The position numbers and the translations under genes were made by a program. Of a DNA stretch of 6,648 bases, positions 1-5,850 are shown one piece after another. Origin of the DNA: Roseiarcus sp043784465 (GTDB taxonomy: Bacteria; Pseudomonadota; Alphaproteobacteria; Rhizobiales; Beijerinckiaceae); contig JAYVYJ010000168.1 in NCBI GenBank assembly GCA_043784465.1, forward strand, positions 1-6,648, written 5' to 3'. The notes below the pieces were generated by a model. It saw only the letters and a list, made by a program, of their open reading frames with translations, was not told where the DNA came from and searched no databases. The number at the start of each line of letters is the position of its first letter. Within the stretch, counting starts at the first letter, position 1.

Positions 1-491
1 CTGAGGATCGCCTCCACCGTCATCGCCTCGATTTCCGGGTTGGAGCGTGTAACATGAGCCGCCACCAGGAAGCCGTTCTCCCACGCAGCGTCGCGGGCGC
101 CGTCGAAACTGACGACCGGATGCGGGCTGGTCGAGATTTCATCGACGATGTAGGCGATGACGCTCCGGCGGGGGGCGTCGACAATCACGCGGCGCGCGCC
201 GGGCAGTTCGTAGCCGACCTCGCGCGCGGTCGCGATGACGCGCTCGCGCGTCGAGGCCGATATTCTCGCCGAGATGGTGTTGTTGAGAATCAACGAAACG
301 CTGGTCTGGGAAACGCCCGCGAGCCGGGCGACGTCCGTCATCGTCGCTTTTCCCCGCGTCGGGGGGGACGGCCCCTTCGCCGGCGTGGGCGTTTCGACCT
401 GCGGCGGGGGACTTGAGTTCACCCCGCTCGCGAGCGTCCCGCCGCGATCCCGCAGACCTCGCCGAGTCCACAAGGAAGCGCGCTTGACCAT
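1..491 (-). CDS. LacI-family transcriptional repressor, 5' part (runs off the left edge)
   Basis: This is the DNA-binding part of a LacI/GalR-family regulator, probably the local repressor of the divergent sugar-transport operon. The helix-turn-helix reads TMTDVARLAGVSQTSVSLIL, followed by an arginine-rich stretch, GYELPGARR, and the first strand of the sugar-binding domain (SVIAYIVDEI). The window ends near the first helices of that domain, so the C-terminal two thirds are missing. The start is uncertain. ATG at 491 has a strong GGAGGG ribosome site 5 bases upstream and adds 50 residues, including a Pro-rich segment. GTG at 422 adds 27 residues but has only a poor site. ATG at 341 would remove the Ala-Thr pair that normally caps helix 1 in PurR and LacI. 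I chose 491; the extension has mostly G/C-ending codons, as coding DNA does here. The hinge lacks the usual PNxxARxL motif. The family is sure; the start and target are inferred. Confidence 0.9.
   Translation of the reverse strand, partial: MVKRASLWTRRGLRDRGGTLASGVNSSPPPQVETPTPAKGPSPPTRGKATMTDVARLAGVSQTSVSLILNNTISARISASTRERVIATAREVGYELPGARRVIVDAPRRSVIAYIVDEISTSPHPVVSFDGARDAAWENGFLVAAHVTRSNPEIEAMTVEAIL
425..436. repeat. Perfect 12-bp GC palindrome
   Basis: CGCTCGCGAGCG is its own reverse complement. It lies in the N-terminal extension or leader of the LacI-family gene, just upstream of the alternative GTG start at 422. It could be a second operator or a small mRNA hairpin. In such GC-rich DNA it could also be chance, so no function is assigned. 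Confidence 0.3.
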
Positions 492-495
492 TCTC

Positions 496-510
496 GCCCT
501 CCCCCCTCCC
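496..510 (-). promoter_or_regulatory. G-rich ribosome-binding tract of the LacI-family gene
   Basis: On the minus strand this tract reads GGGAGGGGGGAGGG, then CGAGA and ATG at 491. It contains a near-ideal Shine-Dalgarno core (GGAGG) at suitable spacing and is the main reason for preferring the 491 start. The run of G tracts could also fold into a two- or three-layer quadruplex in the mRNA. Confidence 0.5.
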
Positions 511-551
511 TGCCGTCGCCCGCCTTTAAATGGCGCACTGACATTTTAGCC

Positions 552-580
552 TTGACTGATAATATCATTATCGAGTTAAT
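552..580 (+). promoter_or_regulatory. Putative sigma-70 promoter of the transporter operon
   Basis: TTGACT (552-557) matches five of six bases of the -35 consensus. A 17-bp spacer leads to GTTAAT (575-580), which matches four of six of the -10 consensus. It lies in the only AT-rich stretch of the neighbourhood, about 55 bases upstream of the first operon gene. On the opposite strand TAAAAT (548-543) could be a -10 box for the LacI-family gene, but I see no convincing -35 for it. The promoter is predicted from sequence only. Confidence 0.5.
558..572. promoter_or_regulatory. Operator-like inverted repeat inside the promoter spacer
   Basis: GATAAT-ATC-ATTATC is a perfect inverted repeat with 6-bp arms and a 3-bp centre. 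It lies wholly between the predicted -35 and -10 boxes of the transporter operon. A repressor bound here would block RNA polymerase directly, and it could also affect the divergent LacI-family gene. LacI-family operators are palindromes of about this size, often with an even, CG-centred spacing; this one is odd-length. Assigning it to the neighbouring regulator is inferred from position. Confidence 0.55.
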
Positions 581-634
581 CCGCAATGAGGACGCGTGGG
601 CACATGCGCGCCCGAGGAAACTCAGGAGAGCTTG

Positions 635-1615
635 ATGACGATCATGAACCGACGTGTGGTTCTTTTATCGACGGCGGCGATGGCCGGCGCCTTCGTGACG
701 CGCGCGCTCGCCGACGGCCTGCCGCCGCTGAAGCCCAAGGCCACCTACAAGGTCGGCTTCGCCCAGACCGAGAGCAACAACCCCTGGCGTCTCGCGCAGA
801 CCGCCAGCATGAAGGCGGAGGCCGAGAAGCTTGGCTGGCAGCTTGTCTACACGGACGCCGCCGGCTCCGCCGCCAAACAGGTCGCCGACGTCAACTCCAT
901 GATCGCGCAGGGGGTCGATGTGATCTTCCTGTCGCCGCGCGAGGAGAAGCCGCTGATTCCCGCCGTCATGGCCGCCAAGAAGGCCGGCATCCCGCTGTTC
1001 CTGATCGACCGCAGCGTCGACGCCAAGCTCGCTAAGGCGGGCCAGGATTATGTGGCCTTCATCGGCTCCGACTTTGTGCTGGAAGGCACGCAGGCCGGCG
1101 AATGGCTGGTCAAGGCGACGGGGGGCAAGGCGACGATCCTTGAGATCGAAGGCTCCACCGGCTCCTCGCCCGCCAACGACCGCAAGAAGGGCTTCGACAC
1201 CGTCATCGCCCAGCATCCCGACATGAAGATCGTGGCATCGCAGAGCGGCGACTTCGCGCGCGACAAGGGACGTCAGGTGGCGGAAGCGCTGTTGCAGGCG
1301 CATCCGGAAGCGACTGTGATCTACGCCCACAACGACGAAATGGCGATCGGCGCCATCGCGGCGATCGAGGCTGCTGGCAAGAAGCCCGGCAAGGACATAA
1401 TGATCGTCTCCATCGACGGCGAGAAGGACGGCCTTCAGGCCATCATCGACGGCAAGATGGGCGCGACGGTCGAATGCAACCCGCGCTTCGGGCCCGCCGC
1501 TTACGCCGCCGCCATCGCCTATTCCAAGGGCGAGAAGATTCCCCCGATCATGACCAACAAAGACAATTTCTACGATTCCAGCAACGCGGCGGCGAGCCTC
1601 GCCGGCTCCTACTGA
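635..1615 (+). CDS. ytfQ: YtfQ-like periplasmic sugar-binding protein of a CUT2 ABC transporter
   Basis: This protein captures a sugar in the periplasm and delivers it to the permease pair encoded downstream. It has 326 residues. The N-terminus is a signal peptide: Arg6-Arg7, a hydrophobic core, then ALA|DG cleavage near residue 26. The double arginine makes Tat export possible, though Sec is the default for the family. The mature protein is a Peripla_BP_4 type-I fold. It shares with E. coli YtfQ (galactofuranose binding) the blocks VGF-Q near residue 40, FLIDRSVD (122-129), SQSGDF-R-KG (202-212), YAHNDEMAIGA (230-240) and SIDG (259-262), several of which form the ligand cleft in that family. 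ATG at 635 has AGGAG (624-628) six bases upstream. An in-frame GTG at 596 would bury the signal peptide behind 13 extra residues and is rejected; ATG at 644 is a less likely alternative. The exact sugar cannot be read from sequence. Confidence 0.93.
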   Translation: MTIMNRRVVLLSTAAMAGAFVTRALADGLPPLKPKATYKVGFAQTESNNPWRLAQTASMKAEAEKLGWQLVYTDAAGSAAKQVADVNSMIAQGVDVIFLSPREEKPLIPAVMAAKKAGIPLFLIDRSVDAKLAKAGQDYVAFIGSDFVLEGTQAGEWLVKATGGKATILEIEGSTGSSPANDRKKGFDTVIAQHPDMKIVASQSGDFARDKGRQVAEALLQAHPEATVIYAHNDEMAIGAIAAIEAAGKKPGKDIMIVSIDGEKDGLQAIIDGKMGATVECNPRFGPAAYAAAIAYSKGEKIPPIMTNKDNFYDSSNAAASLAGSY

Positions 1616-1635
1616 CGCGCTGAAGTTTCGTCGAT

Positions 1636-1680
1636 AAAAACGGGAGGCCCGGTTTGGCGAAAGCCTTGCCGGGCCTTCCG
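1636..1680 (-). terminator. Possible intrinsic terminator for antisense transcription
   Basis: Read on the minus strand, the 12-bp GC-rich stem is followed at once by TTTTTAT (1640-1634), the layout of a Rho-independent terminator. No minus-strand gene ends here, so it would stop antisense transcripts entering the binding-protein gene. The U-run is short and the element may instead be only the plus-strand hairpin seen in reverse. Confidence 0.35.
1641..1680 (+). promoter_or_regulatory. Intercistronic stem-loop after the binding-protein gene
   Basis: Positions 1641-1652 pair with 1669-1680 over 12 bp with a single G-T wobble. Inside the 16-base loop, GGC-GAAA-GCC (1656-1665) forms a second short stem capped by a GNRA tetraloop. 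It starts 25 bases after the binding-protein stop. No U-run follows on the plus strand, so it does not look like a full terminator for the operon. Such hairpins commonly protect the upstream message from 3' exonucleases and give the binding protein an excess over the membrane components, as at malE-malF. That role is inferred here. Confidence 0.65.
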
Positions 1681-1736
1681 GCGCATGACGCGCAGCGCAT
1701 CGGGAGCGAGGCCTTGGCAGGTAAAGGCGAGCATTC

Positions 1737-3290
1737 ATGACCTCGACGGTCTCCGCCGCAGCGCCGCTGCTGTCGATGCGCGGCGTCAACAAGGCGTTTG
1801 GCGGCATCCCCGCCTTGAGCGAGGCGACGCTGGAAGTCCGCGCTGGCGAGGTCCACGCGCTGATCGGGCAGAACGGCGCCGGCAAGTCCACGATGATAAA
1901 AATCCTGACGGGCTATGTCGCTCGTGATTCTGGCGAAATCGCTTTCGGCGGCGACGGATTCGAGGCGAAATCCCCGCAGGACGCGCAGGCGAAAGGCATC
2001 AGCACGATCTATCAGGAGATCAACCTCGTCCCCTACCGCTCGGTGACGGAGAATATCTGTCTGGGGCGGGAAAGCCGCCGCTTCGGGCTGCTCGACTGGT
2101 CCGCCATGCACGCGCAGGCGCGCGCCCTGCTCGCCCGGTTTCAGGTCGACATCGACGTGCGCCGCCCGTTGATGCGTTTCAGCACGGCTACGCAACAGAT
2201 GGTGGCGATCGCGCGCGCCATCGGCTTTCAGGCCCGGTTGGTCATCATGGATGAGCCGACCTCGTCGCTGGACGAGCGCGAGGTCAAGGTTCTGTTCGAT
2301 GTCATCAGGCAACTCAAGGGGGCGGGCGTCTCCGTGATTTTCGTCAGCCACAAGCTCGACGAACTCTACGCCGTGTGCGATCGCGTGACGATCATGCGCG
2401 ACGGCCGCACCGTGCGGGTGTCAGAAATGAAGAACATCAGCAAGGTCGAATTGGTGGCGAGCATGCTCGGCCGCGACGTCGCGCAGGTCGCCAAAAGCGC
2501 GACGGCGTTCGGCGAACGGGCGACGCCCATCGGCGACGTCGTGCTTCAGGCCAAAAATCTCAAAGCGGGCCATATGGTCCACGACATTTCCTTCGACGTG
2601 CGCAAGGGCGAAATCGTCGGCTTCGCAGGGCTGCTGGGCTCGGGTCGGACGGAGACCGCGCGTCTGGTCTTTGGCGCCGACCCGCTTCGTTCAGGCCAAT
2701 TCGCCCTCAAGGGACAGGCGTTCTCGCCGCACGAACCGGCGGACGCGATTGCATGCGGGATCGGCTTCGCCTCCGAGGACCGCAAGCTGGAGGGCATCAT
2801 TCCCGACATGTCGGTCGCCGAGAACCTGACGCTGGCGCTGCTGCCGCAACTGACGCGAGCCGGAATCGTCGACGGGGCGAAGCAGCGCGCGGTGGTGGAG
2901 AAATTCATCAAGAGCCTCGGCGTCAAATGCGCGGGTCCCGATCAGCCGATCCGCGAATTGTCGGGCGGCAATCAGCAAAAGGTGCTGCTCGCGCGCTGGC
3001 TGGCGATGAAACCCGCCCTGCTGCTGCTCGACGAACCCACACGCGGCATCGACGTCGGCGCCAAGGCCGAGATTCAGAGGATCATCAAGCAACTCGCGGA
3101 GGACGGTCTCGGCGTCCTGATGATTTCGTCCGAACTGGAGGAAGTCATCGAAGGGTCGGATCGCATTTTCGTGTTGCGGGAAGGCCACAATGTCGCGGAG
3201 CTTTCGCATGCTGAGGCGACGGAGGCGGCGGTGATGTCGGCGATGGCTCACGGCGAGACCGAGGCCGCCCTGCGCGAGCGCACGTCATGA
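1737..3290 (+). CDS. ytfR: YtfR-like double-domain ATP-binding protein of the CUT2 sugar transporter
   Basis: This 517-residue cytoplasmic protein fuses two ABC ATPase domains and drives sugar import. Domain 1 has Walker A GQNGAGKST (44-52), Q-loop Gln93, Walker B LVIMDEPTSSL (168-178) and switch His205. Its signature is degenerate, FSTATQQ (148-154) instead of LSGGQ. Domain 2 has a Walker A lacking the lysine, GLLGSGRTE (298-306), with Glu347 at the Q-loop position. Its signature LSGGNQQK (408-415) is canonical, followed by Walker B LLLLDEPTRGID (428-439). This asymmetry is normal for CUT2 ATPases such as RbsA and YtfR. RFGLL (115-119) and the DVR-PL-RFS block are shared with YtfR as I remember it. 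ATG at 1737 follows a weak AAGGCGAG ribosome site. The length matches the family (about 500). The stop overlaps the next start as ATGA, implying coupled translation. Confidence 0.94.
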   Translation: MTSTVSAAAPLLSMRGVNKAFGGIPALSEATLEVRAGEVHALIGQNGAGKSTMIKILTGYVARDSGEIAFGGDGFEAKSPQDAQAKGISTIYQEINLVPYRSVTENICLGRESRRFGLLDWSAMHAQARALLARFQVDIDVRRPLMRFSTATQQMVAIARAIGFQARLVIMDEPTSSLDEREVKVLFDVIRQLKGAGVSVIFVSHKLDELYAVCDRVTIMRDGRTVRVSEMKNISKVELVASMLGRDVAQVAKSATAFGERATPIGDVVLQAKNLKAGHMVHDISFDVRKGEIVGFAGLLGSGRTETARLVFGADPLRSGQFALKGQAFSPHEPADAIACGIGFASEDRKLEGIIPDMSVAENLTLALLPQLTRAGIVDGAKQRAVVEKFIKSLGVKCAGPDQPIRELSGGNQQKVLLARWLAMKPALLLLDEPTRGIDVGAKAEIQRIIKQLAEDGLGVLMISSELEEVIEGSDRIFVLREGHNVAELSHAEATEAAVMSAMAHGETEAALRERTS

Positions 3291-4282
3291 TGCAGGTCGA
3301 CGTCGCCAATCCGAACCCTGCCGCCAAGCGGGACTGGCGCCCCCGCATCGCGCGCTACGCGACGCTCGCCGCGCTTCTGGCGCTGATCGCCTTCAACTTC
3401 GCCTTCACCAACCATTTCGCGTCGATCCAGACGCTCTACGTCAACCTGACGCAGGTGGCGACCATCGTGATCGTGGGCGTCGGCATGACGCTGGTGATCG
3501 CCACCGGCGGCATCGATCTTTCGGTGGGTTCGCTGATGGCGATCTCGGGCGCGCTGGCCCCCATCATTTTCCTCGGCAAGATCGCGGCAATAGGGGAAAT
3601 CCACGTGGCGGTCGGCCTCGCCATGCTCGTCGCCGTTCTGGCGTCGGGAGCGTTTGGCTGGTTCAACGGCTGGCTGATCACGAAATATCGCATCCAGCCC
3701 ATCATCGCGACGCTCGTGCTGTTCATCGCGGGACGGGGCATCGCCCAGGTGTCCACCAACGGCAACCTCCAGCCGTTCAAGACCCCGGCGTTTCAGTGGA
3801 TCGGTCTTGGGCGCTGGTTCGGCGTTCCCGTCCAGGTCGTCATCATGATCTTGCTGGTGATCGCGGCGGCCTGGGTTCTGAAAAGCACGCTGTTCGGCCG
3901 TCAGATTCTGGCGATTGGCGGCAACGAGCGCGCGGCGCGGCTGGCGGGCGTGCCGGTGGGAAACGTCAAGCGCTGGGTTTATGGAATTAGCGGCCTTTGC
4001 TCGGGAATCGCTGGCCTCGTCGTCATCGCGATCAACTCGTCGAGCGACGCCAATCTCGTCGGCATGGGGATGGAGCTTGACGCCATCGCAGCGGTGGCGG
4101 TCGGCGGCACCCTGTTGAGCGGGGGCCGCGCGACGGTGTGGGGCACGCTGCTGGGCGCGCTCATCATTCAGTTGGTGCGCTACACGCTGCTCGCCAACGG
4201 CGTTCCCGACGACGTCGCCAAGCTGGTGAAGGCGGGGTTGATCGTGGCGGCGGTCTGGCTGCAAGGCCGAGGGAGGGCCTGA
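3287..4282 (+). CDS. ytfT: YtfT-like inner-membrane permease 1 of the CUT2 sugar transporter
   Basis: This is one of two non-identical channel subunits of the importer (331 residues, BPD_transp_2 family). About ten hydrophobic segments can be followed, the first near residues 25-41 after a short cytoplasmic tail with Lys/Arg residues. The family hallmark GMTLVIATGGIDLSVGS lies at 66-82. A cytoplasmic loop with AIGGNERAARLAGV and a late AVGGTLLSGG segment are also typical, the loop being the likely contact with the ATPase. GMTLVIATGGIDLSVG matches E. coli YtfT as I remember it and separates this subunit from the second permease. The start codon overlaps the ATPase stop (ATGA) and has no strong ribosome site of its own, so it is probably made by translational coupling. 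Starting at the adjacent ATG (3290) would remove only one residue. Confidence 0.92.
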   Translation: MMQVDVANPNPAAKRDWRPRIARYATLAALLALIAFNFAFTNHFASIQTLYVNLTQVATIVIVGVGMTLVIATGGIDLSVGSLMAISGALAPIIFLGKIAAIGEIHVAVGLAMLVAVLASGAFGWFNGWLITKYRIQPIIATLVLFIAGRGIAQVSTNGNLQPFKTPAFQWIGLGRWFGVPVQVVIMILLVIAAAWVLKSTLFGRQILAIGGNERAARLAGVPVGNVKRWVYGISGLCSGIAGLVVIAINSSSDANLVGMGMELDAIAAVAVGGTLLSGGRATVWGTLLGALIIQLVRYTLLANGVPDDVAKLVKAGLIVAAVWLQGRGRA

Positions 4283-4285
4283 GCC

Positions 4286-5260
4286 TTGAAAAAGTCGGGC
4301 CTCGTCTCCTTTCTCTCGACGCAGGGCGTGCTGATCGCGCTCGCCGCACTGATCGTGTTCGGCTGGCTGCGTTACGACAATTTCCTCGGGCTGTTCAACA
4401 TCTCGACGGTGTTGCGCTACAATTCGATGTTCGCGCTCGTCGCGCTCGGCATGTGTTTCGTCATCATGACGGGCGGCATTGACCTATCGGTGGGCGCCGT
4501 CGCGGCGCTCGGCAGCGTCGTCTCCGCGCTGGCCAGCCCTTATGGCGTCGTTCCGGGTCTGCTCGCCGGGGTAGGAGCGGGGCTGGTCATCGGCGTGCTC
4601 AACGCCGTCATCATCGTCAGGCTGCGCATCCTGCCGTTCATTGCGACGCTCGCCACGATGCTGACGGCGAACGGCGCCGGGCTGTTGCTGGCGCAGGACC
4701 AATCGGTGTCCGTGTCCTACGAGAGCGGGTTCACCGAAATCGGACAGGGCGATTTCTACAATCTGCCCATTCCTGCTTTGATCGCGGCCTTGGCCTATGT
4801 CGTCGGCTCGGTCGTGCTCAATTTCACCAGCGCCGGGCGCACCGTGCTCGCCATCGGCGGCAACGAGGACGCCAGCCGGCTGATGGGTCTGCCGGTCGAC
4901 CGCGTTAAATTCCTCACTTATGTCGTAAGCGGCGGGCTTGCGGGTCTCGCGGGCGTCATTCTCGCTTCGCAATTCGGCGCGGGGCAACCCATAGAGGGCA
5001 TAGGCTGGGAATTGTTCGCGATCGCGGCCGTAGTCGTGGGCGGCACGTTGTTGACGGGCGGGCTAGGCTCAGTCGGGGCGACGCTGGCGGGCGTGATGCT
5101 GCTGGGGCTGATCTTCAACATCCTCAACTTCGAGAACGGGCGCGGCTTCATCTCGCTTTCCGCCTATTGGCAATCGGTCATTCGCGGCGCCTTTCTACTA
5201 ATCGTCGTCATCTTGCAATCCCGCCTTACGGATCGCGCCGACCGCGAAGAACGGGCTTGA
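4286..5260 (+). CDS. yjfF: YjfF-like inner-membrane permease 2 of the CUT2 sugar transporter
   Basis: This is the second channel subunit (324 residues), partner of the permease encoded just upstream. It has the CUT2 permease pattern: about ten hydrophobic segments, GGIDLSVGA (63-71), a cytoplasmic AIGGNEDASRLMGL loop and VVGGTLLTGG near the C-terminal third. Two different permeases plus a fused ATPase is the arrangement of YtfT-YjfF; ribose-type systems usually use one permease as a homodimer. The start is a TTG three bases after the previous stop, with GGGAGGG (4271-4277) eight bases upstream. No ATG lies nearby in frame, and the residues after TTG (KKSGLVSFLS) look like a normal short cytoplasmic tail. 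TTG initiation may lower its synthesis relative to its partner. Confidence 0.92.
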   Translation: MKKSGLVSFLSTQGVLIALAALIVFGWLRYDNFLGLFNISTVLRYNSMFALVALGMCFVIMTGGIDLSVGAVAALGSVVSALASPYGVVPGLLAGVGAGLVIGVLNAVIIVRLRILPFIATLATMLTANGAGLLLAQDQSVSVSYESGFTEIGQGDFYNLPIPALIAALAYVVGSVVLNFTSAGRTVLAIGGNEDASRLMGLPVDRVKFLTYVVSGGLAGLAGVILASQFGAGQPIEGIGWELFAIAAVVVGGTLLTGGLGSVGATLAGVMLLGLIFNILNFENGRGFISLSAYWQSVIRGAFLLIVVILQSRLTDRADREERA

Positions 5261-5274
5261 GAGCAGGCATCGAG

Positions 5275-5832
5275 ATGACGCTTACGAAACTCTCCAAGGG
5301 CGCGCTCGCCGATCTGGCGGGCGTGTTCGAGCGTCTGCCTGACGACGCCGCCGCATCTCTGATCGAGGAGATCGTCGCCGCGCGACGCATCGTGGTGTTT
5401 GGCCTAGGACGCGAGGGCCTCCAGATGCGCGGCTTCGCCATGCGCCTCTTCCACATGGGGCGCGACGTTTCCGTCTGGGGCGACATGACGACGCCGGCGG
5501 TCGAAACCGGCGATCTGCTGATCGCCTCGGCGGGGCCGGGCTATCTGGCGACGGCGCGGGTGCTGCTCGACATCGCGCGCAAGGCGGGCGCGCGCACGGC
5601 GCTCGTCACTGCGCAGGCGGACGCGCAACTGGCGGGTCTGGTCGATGTCGTGACCCGCATCCCCGCGCAGACGATGGCCGACGATTTAGCTCCGAGCGTC
5701 TCCGTGCTGCCGATGGGGTCTCTGTTCGAGACGGCGCAGATGATCTTCTTCGAACTCGTCATCCTGCAACTGCGGCCGCGATTCCTCGAATCCCCCGAAA
5801 CCATGCGAGCGCGGCACACCAATCTCGAATGA
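5275..5832 (+). CDS. SIS-domain sugar-phosphate isomerase, 6-phospho-3-hexuloisomerase-like
   Basis: This is a 185-residue single-SIS-domain protein of the HxlB/PHI type, cytoplasmic and probably a tetramer by family analogy. Family features are FGLGREGL (42-49), FAMRLFHMG (54-62), TTPA (72-75), GSLFE (148-152, with a Glu where PHI has a proposed catalytic one) and the C-terminal ending RHTNLE, which resembles the HANLE of known PHI enzymes. Known PHI interconverts D-arabino-3-hexulose 6-phosphate and fructose 6-phosphate. Two differences are clear. The usual GRSG is GREG, and the phosphate-binding loop, normally GSGSGET, reads SAGPGYL (85-91). The substrate may therefore differ. The gene starts 14 bases after the permease stop with a weak ribosome site (AGCAGG). 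An in-frame upstream start near 5167 would overlap the permease by over 90 bases and is rejected. I leave the symbol blank because the reaction is unproven. Confidence 0.85.
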   Translation: MTLTKLSKGALADLAGVFERLPDDAAASLIEEIVAARRIVVFGLGREGLQMRGFAMRLFHMGRDVSVWGDMTTPAVETGDLLIASAGPGYLATARVLLDIARKAGARTALVTAQADAQLAGLVDVVTRIPAQTMADDLAPSVSVLPMGSLFETAQMIFFELVILQLRPRFLESPETMRARHTNLE

Positions 5833-5836
5833 CGGG

Positions 5837-5850
5837 CGATCAGGTGATCG
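5837..5850. repeat. Short inverted repeat at the convergent gene ends
   Basis: CGATCA-GG-TGATCG has perfect 6-bp arms and a 2-base centre. It lies across the 3' end of the dehydrogenase gene, covering its stop codon, 4 bases after the isomerase stop. A 2-base loop is too tight for a hairpin unless the inner pairs open, and no U-run follows on either strand. It is at best a weak bidirectional 3'-end signal. Confidence 0.3.

Noticed and set aside
139..471. Minus-strand open frame overlapping the LacI-family gene in another frame
   Set aside because: The LacI helix-turn-helix is encoded in the neighbouring frame; this translation is Arg-rich and without a domain.
596..634. GTG at 596 as start of the binding protein
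   Set aside because: It would put 13 polar residues in front of the signal peptide; ATG at 635 has a good AGGAG site and gives a normal signal sequence.
1616..1736. Small gene or riboswitch in the gap between binding protein and ATPase
   Set aside because: No small frame with a ribosome site and no known riboswitch core was seen; the hairpin at 1641-1680 is the only clear structure.
665..1891. Long open frame (about 408 codons) on the minus strand across the binding-protein gene
   Set aside because: It is antisense to a convincing YtfQ-like gene, resembles no known family, and is rich in Arg, Ala, Asp, Gly and His as expected for the reverse of GC-rich coding DNA.
3248..4264. Long minus-strand open frame (about 338 codons) opposite permease 1
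   Set aside because: The translation is low-complexity, rich in Arg, Asp and His, with no recognisable domain. It mirrors the permease codons and has no promoter or ribosome site.
5167..5274. Upstream in-frame start for the SIS protein inside permease 2
   Set aside because: It would overlap the permease by over 90 bases, and the extra residues resemble nothing in the family; ATG at 5275 gives the usual length of about 185 residues.
5275..5832. Ribulose-monophosphate formaldehyde-fixation module
   Set aside because: There is no hexulose-phosphate synthase in the window, the SIS phosphate loop is not canonical, and the gene sits in a sugar-transport operon.
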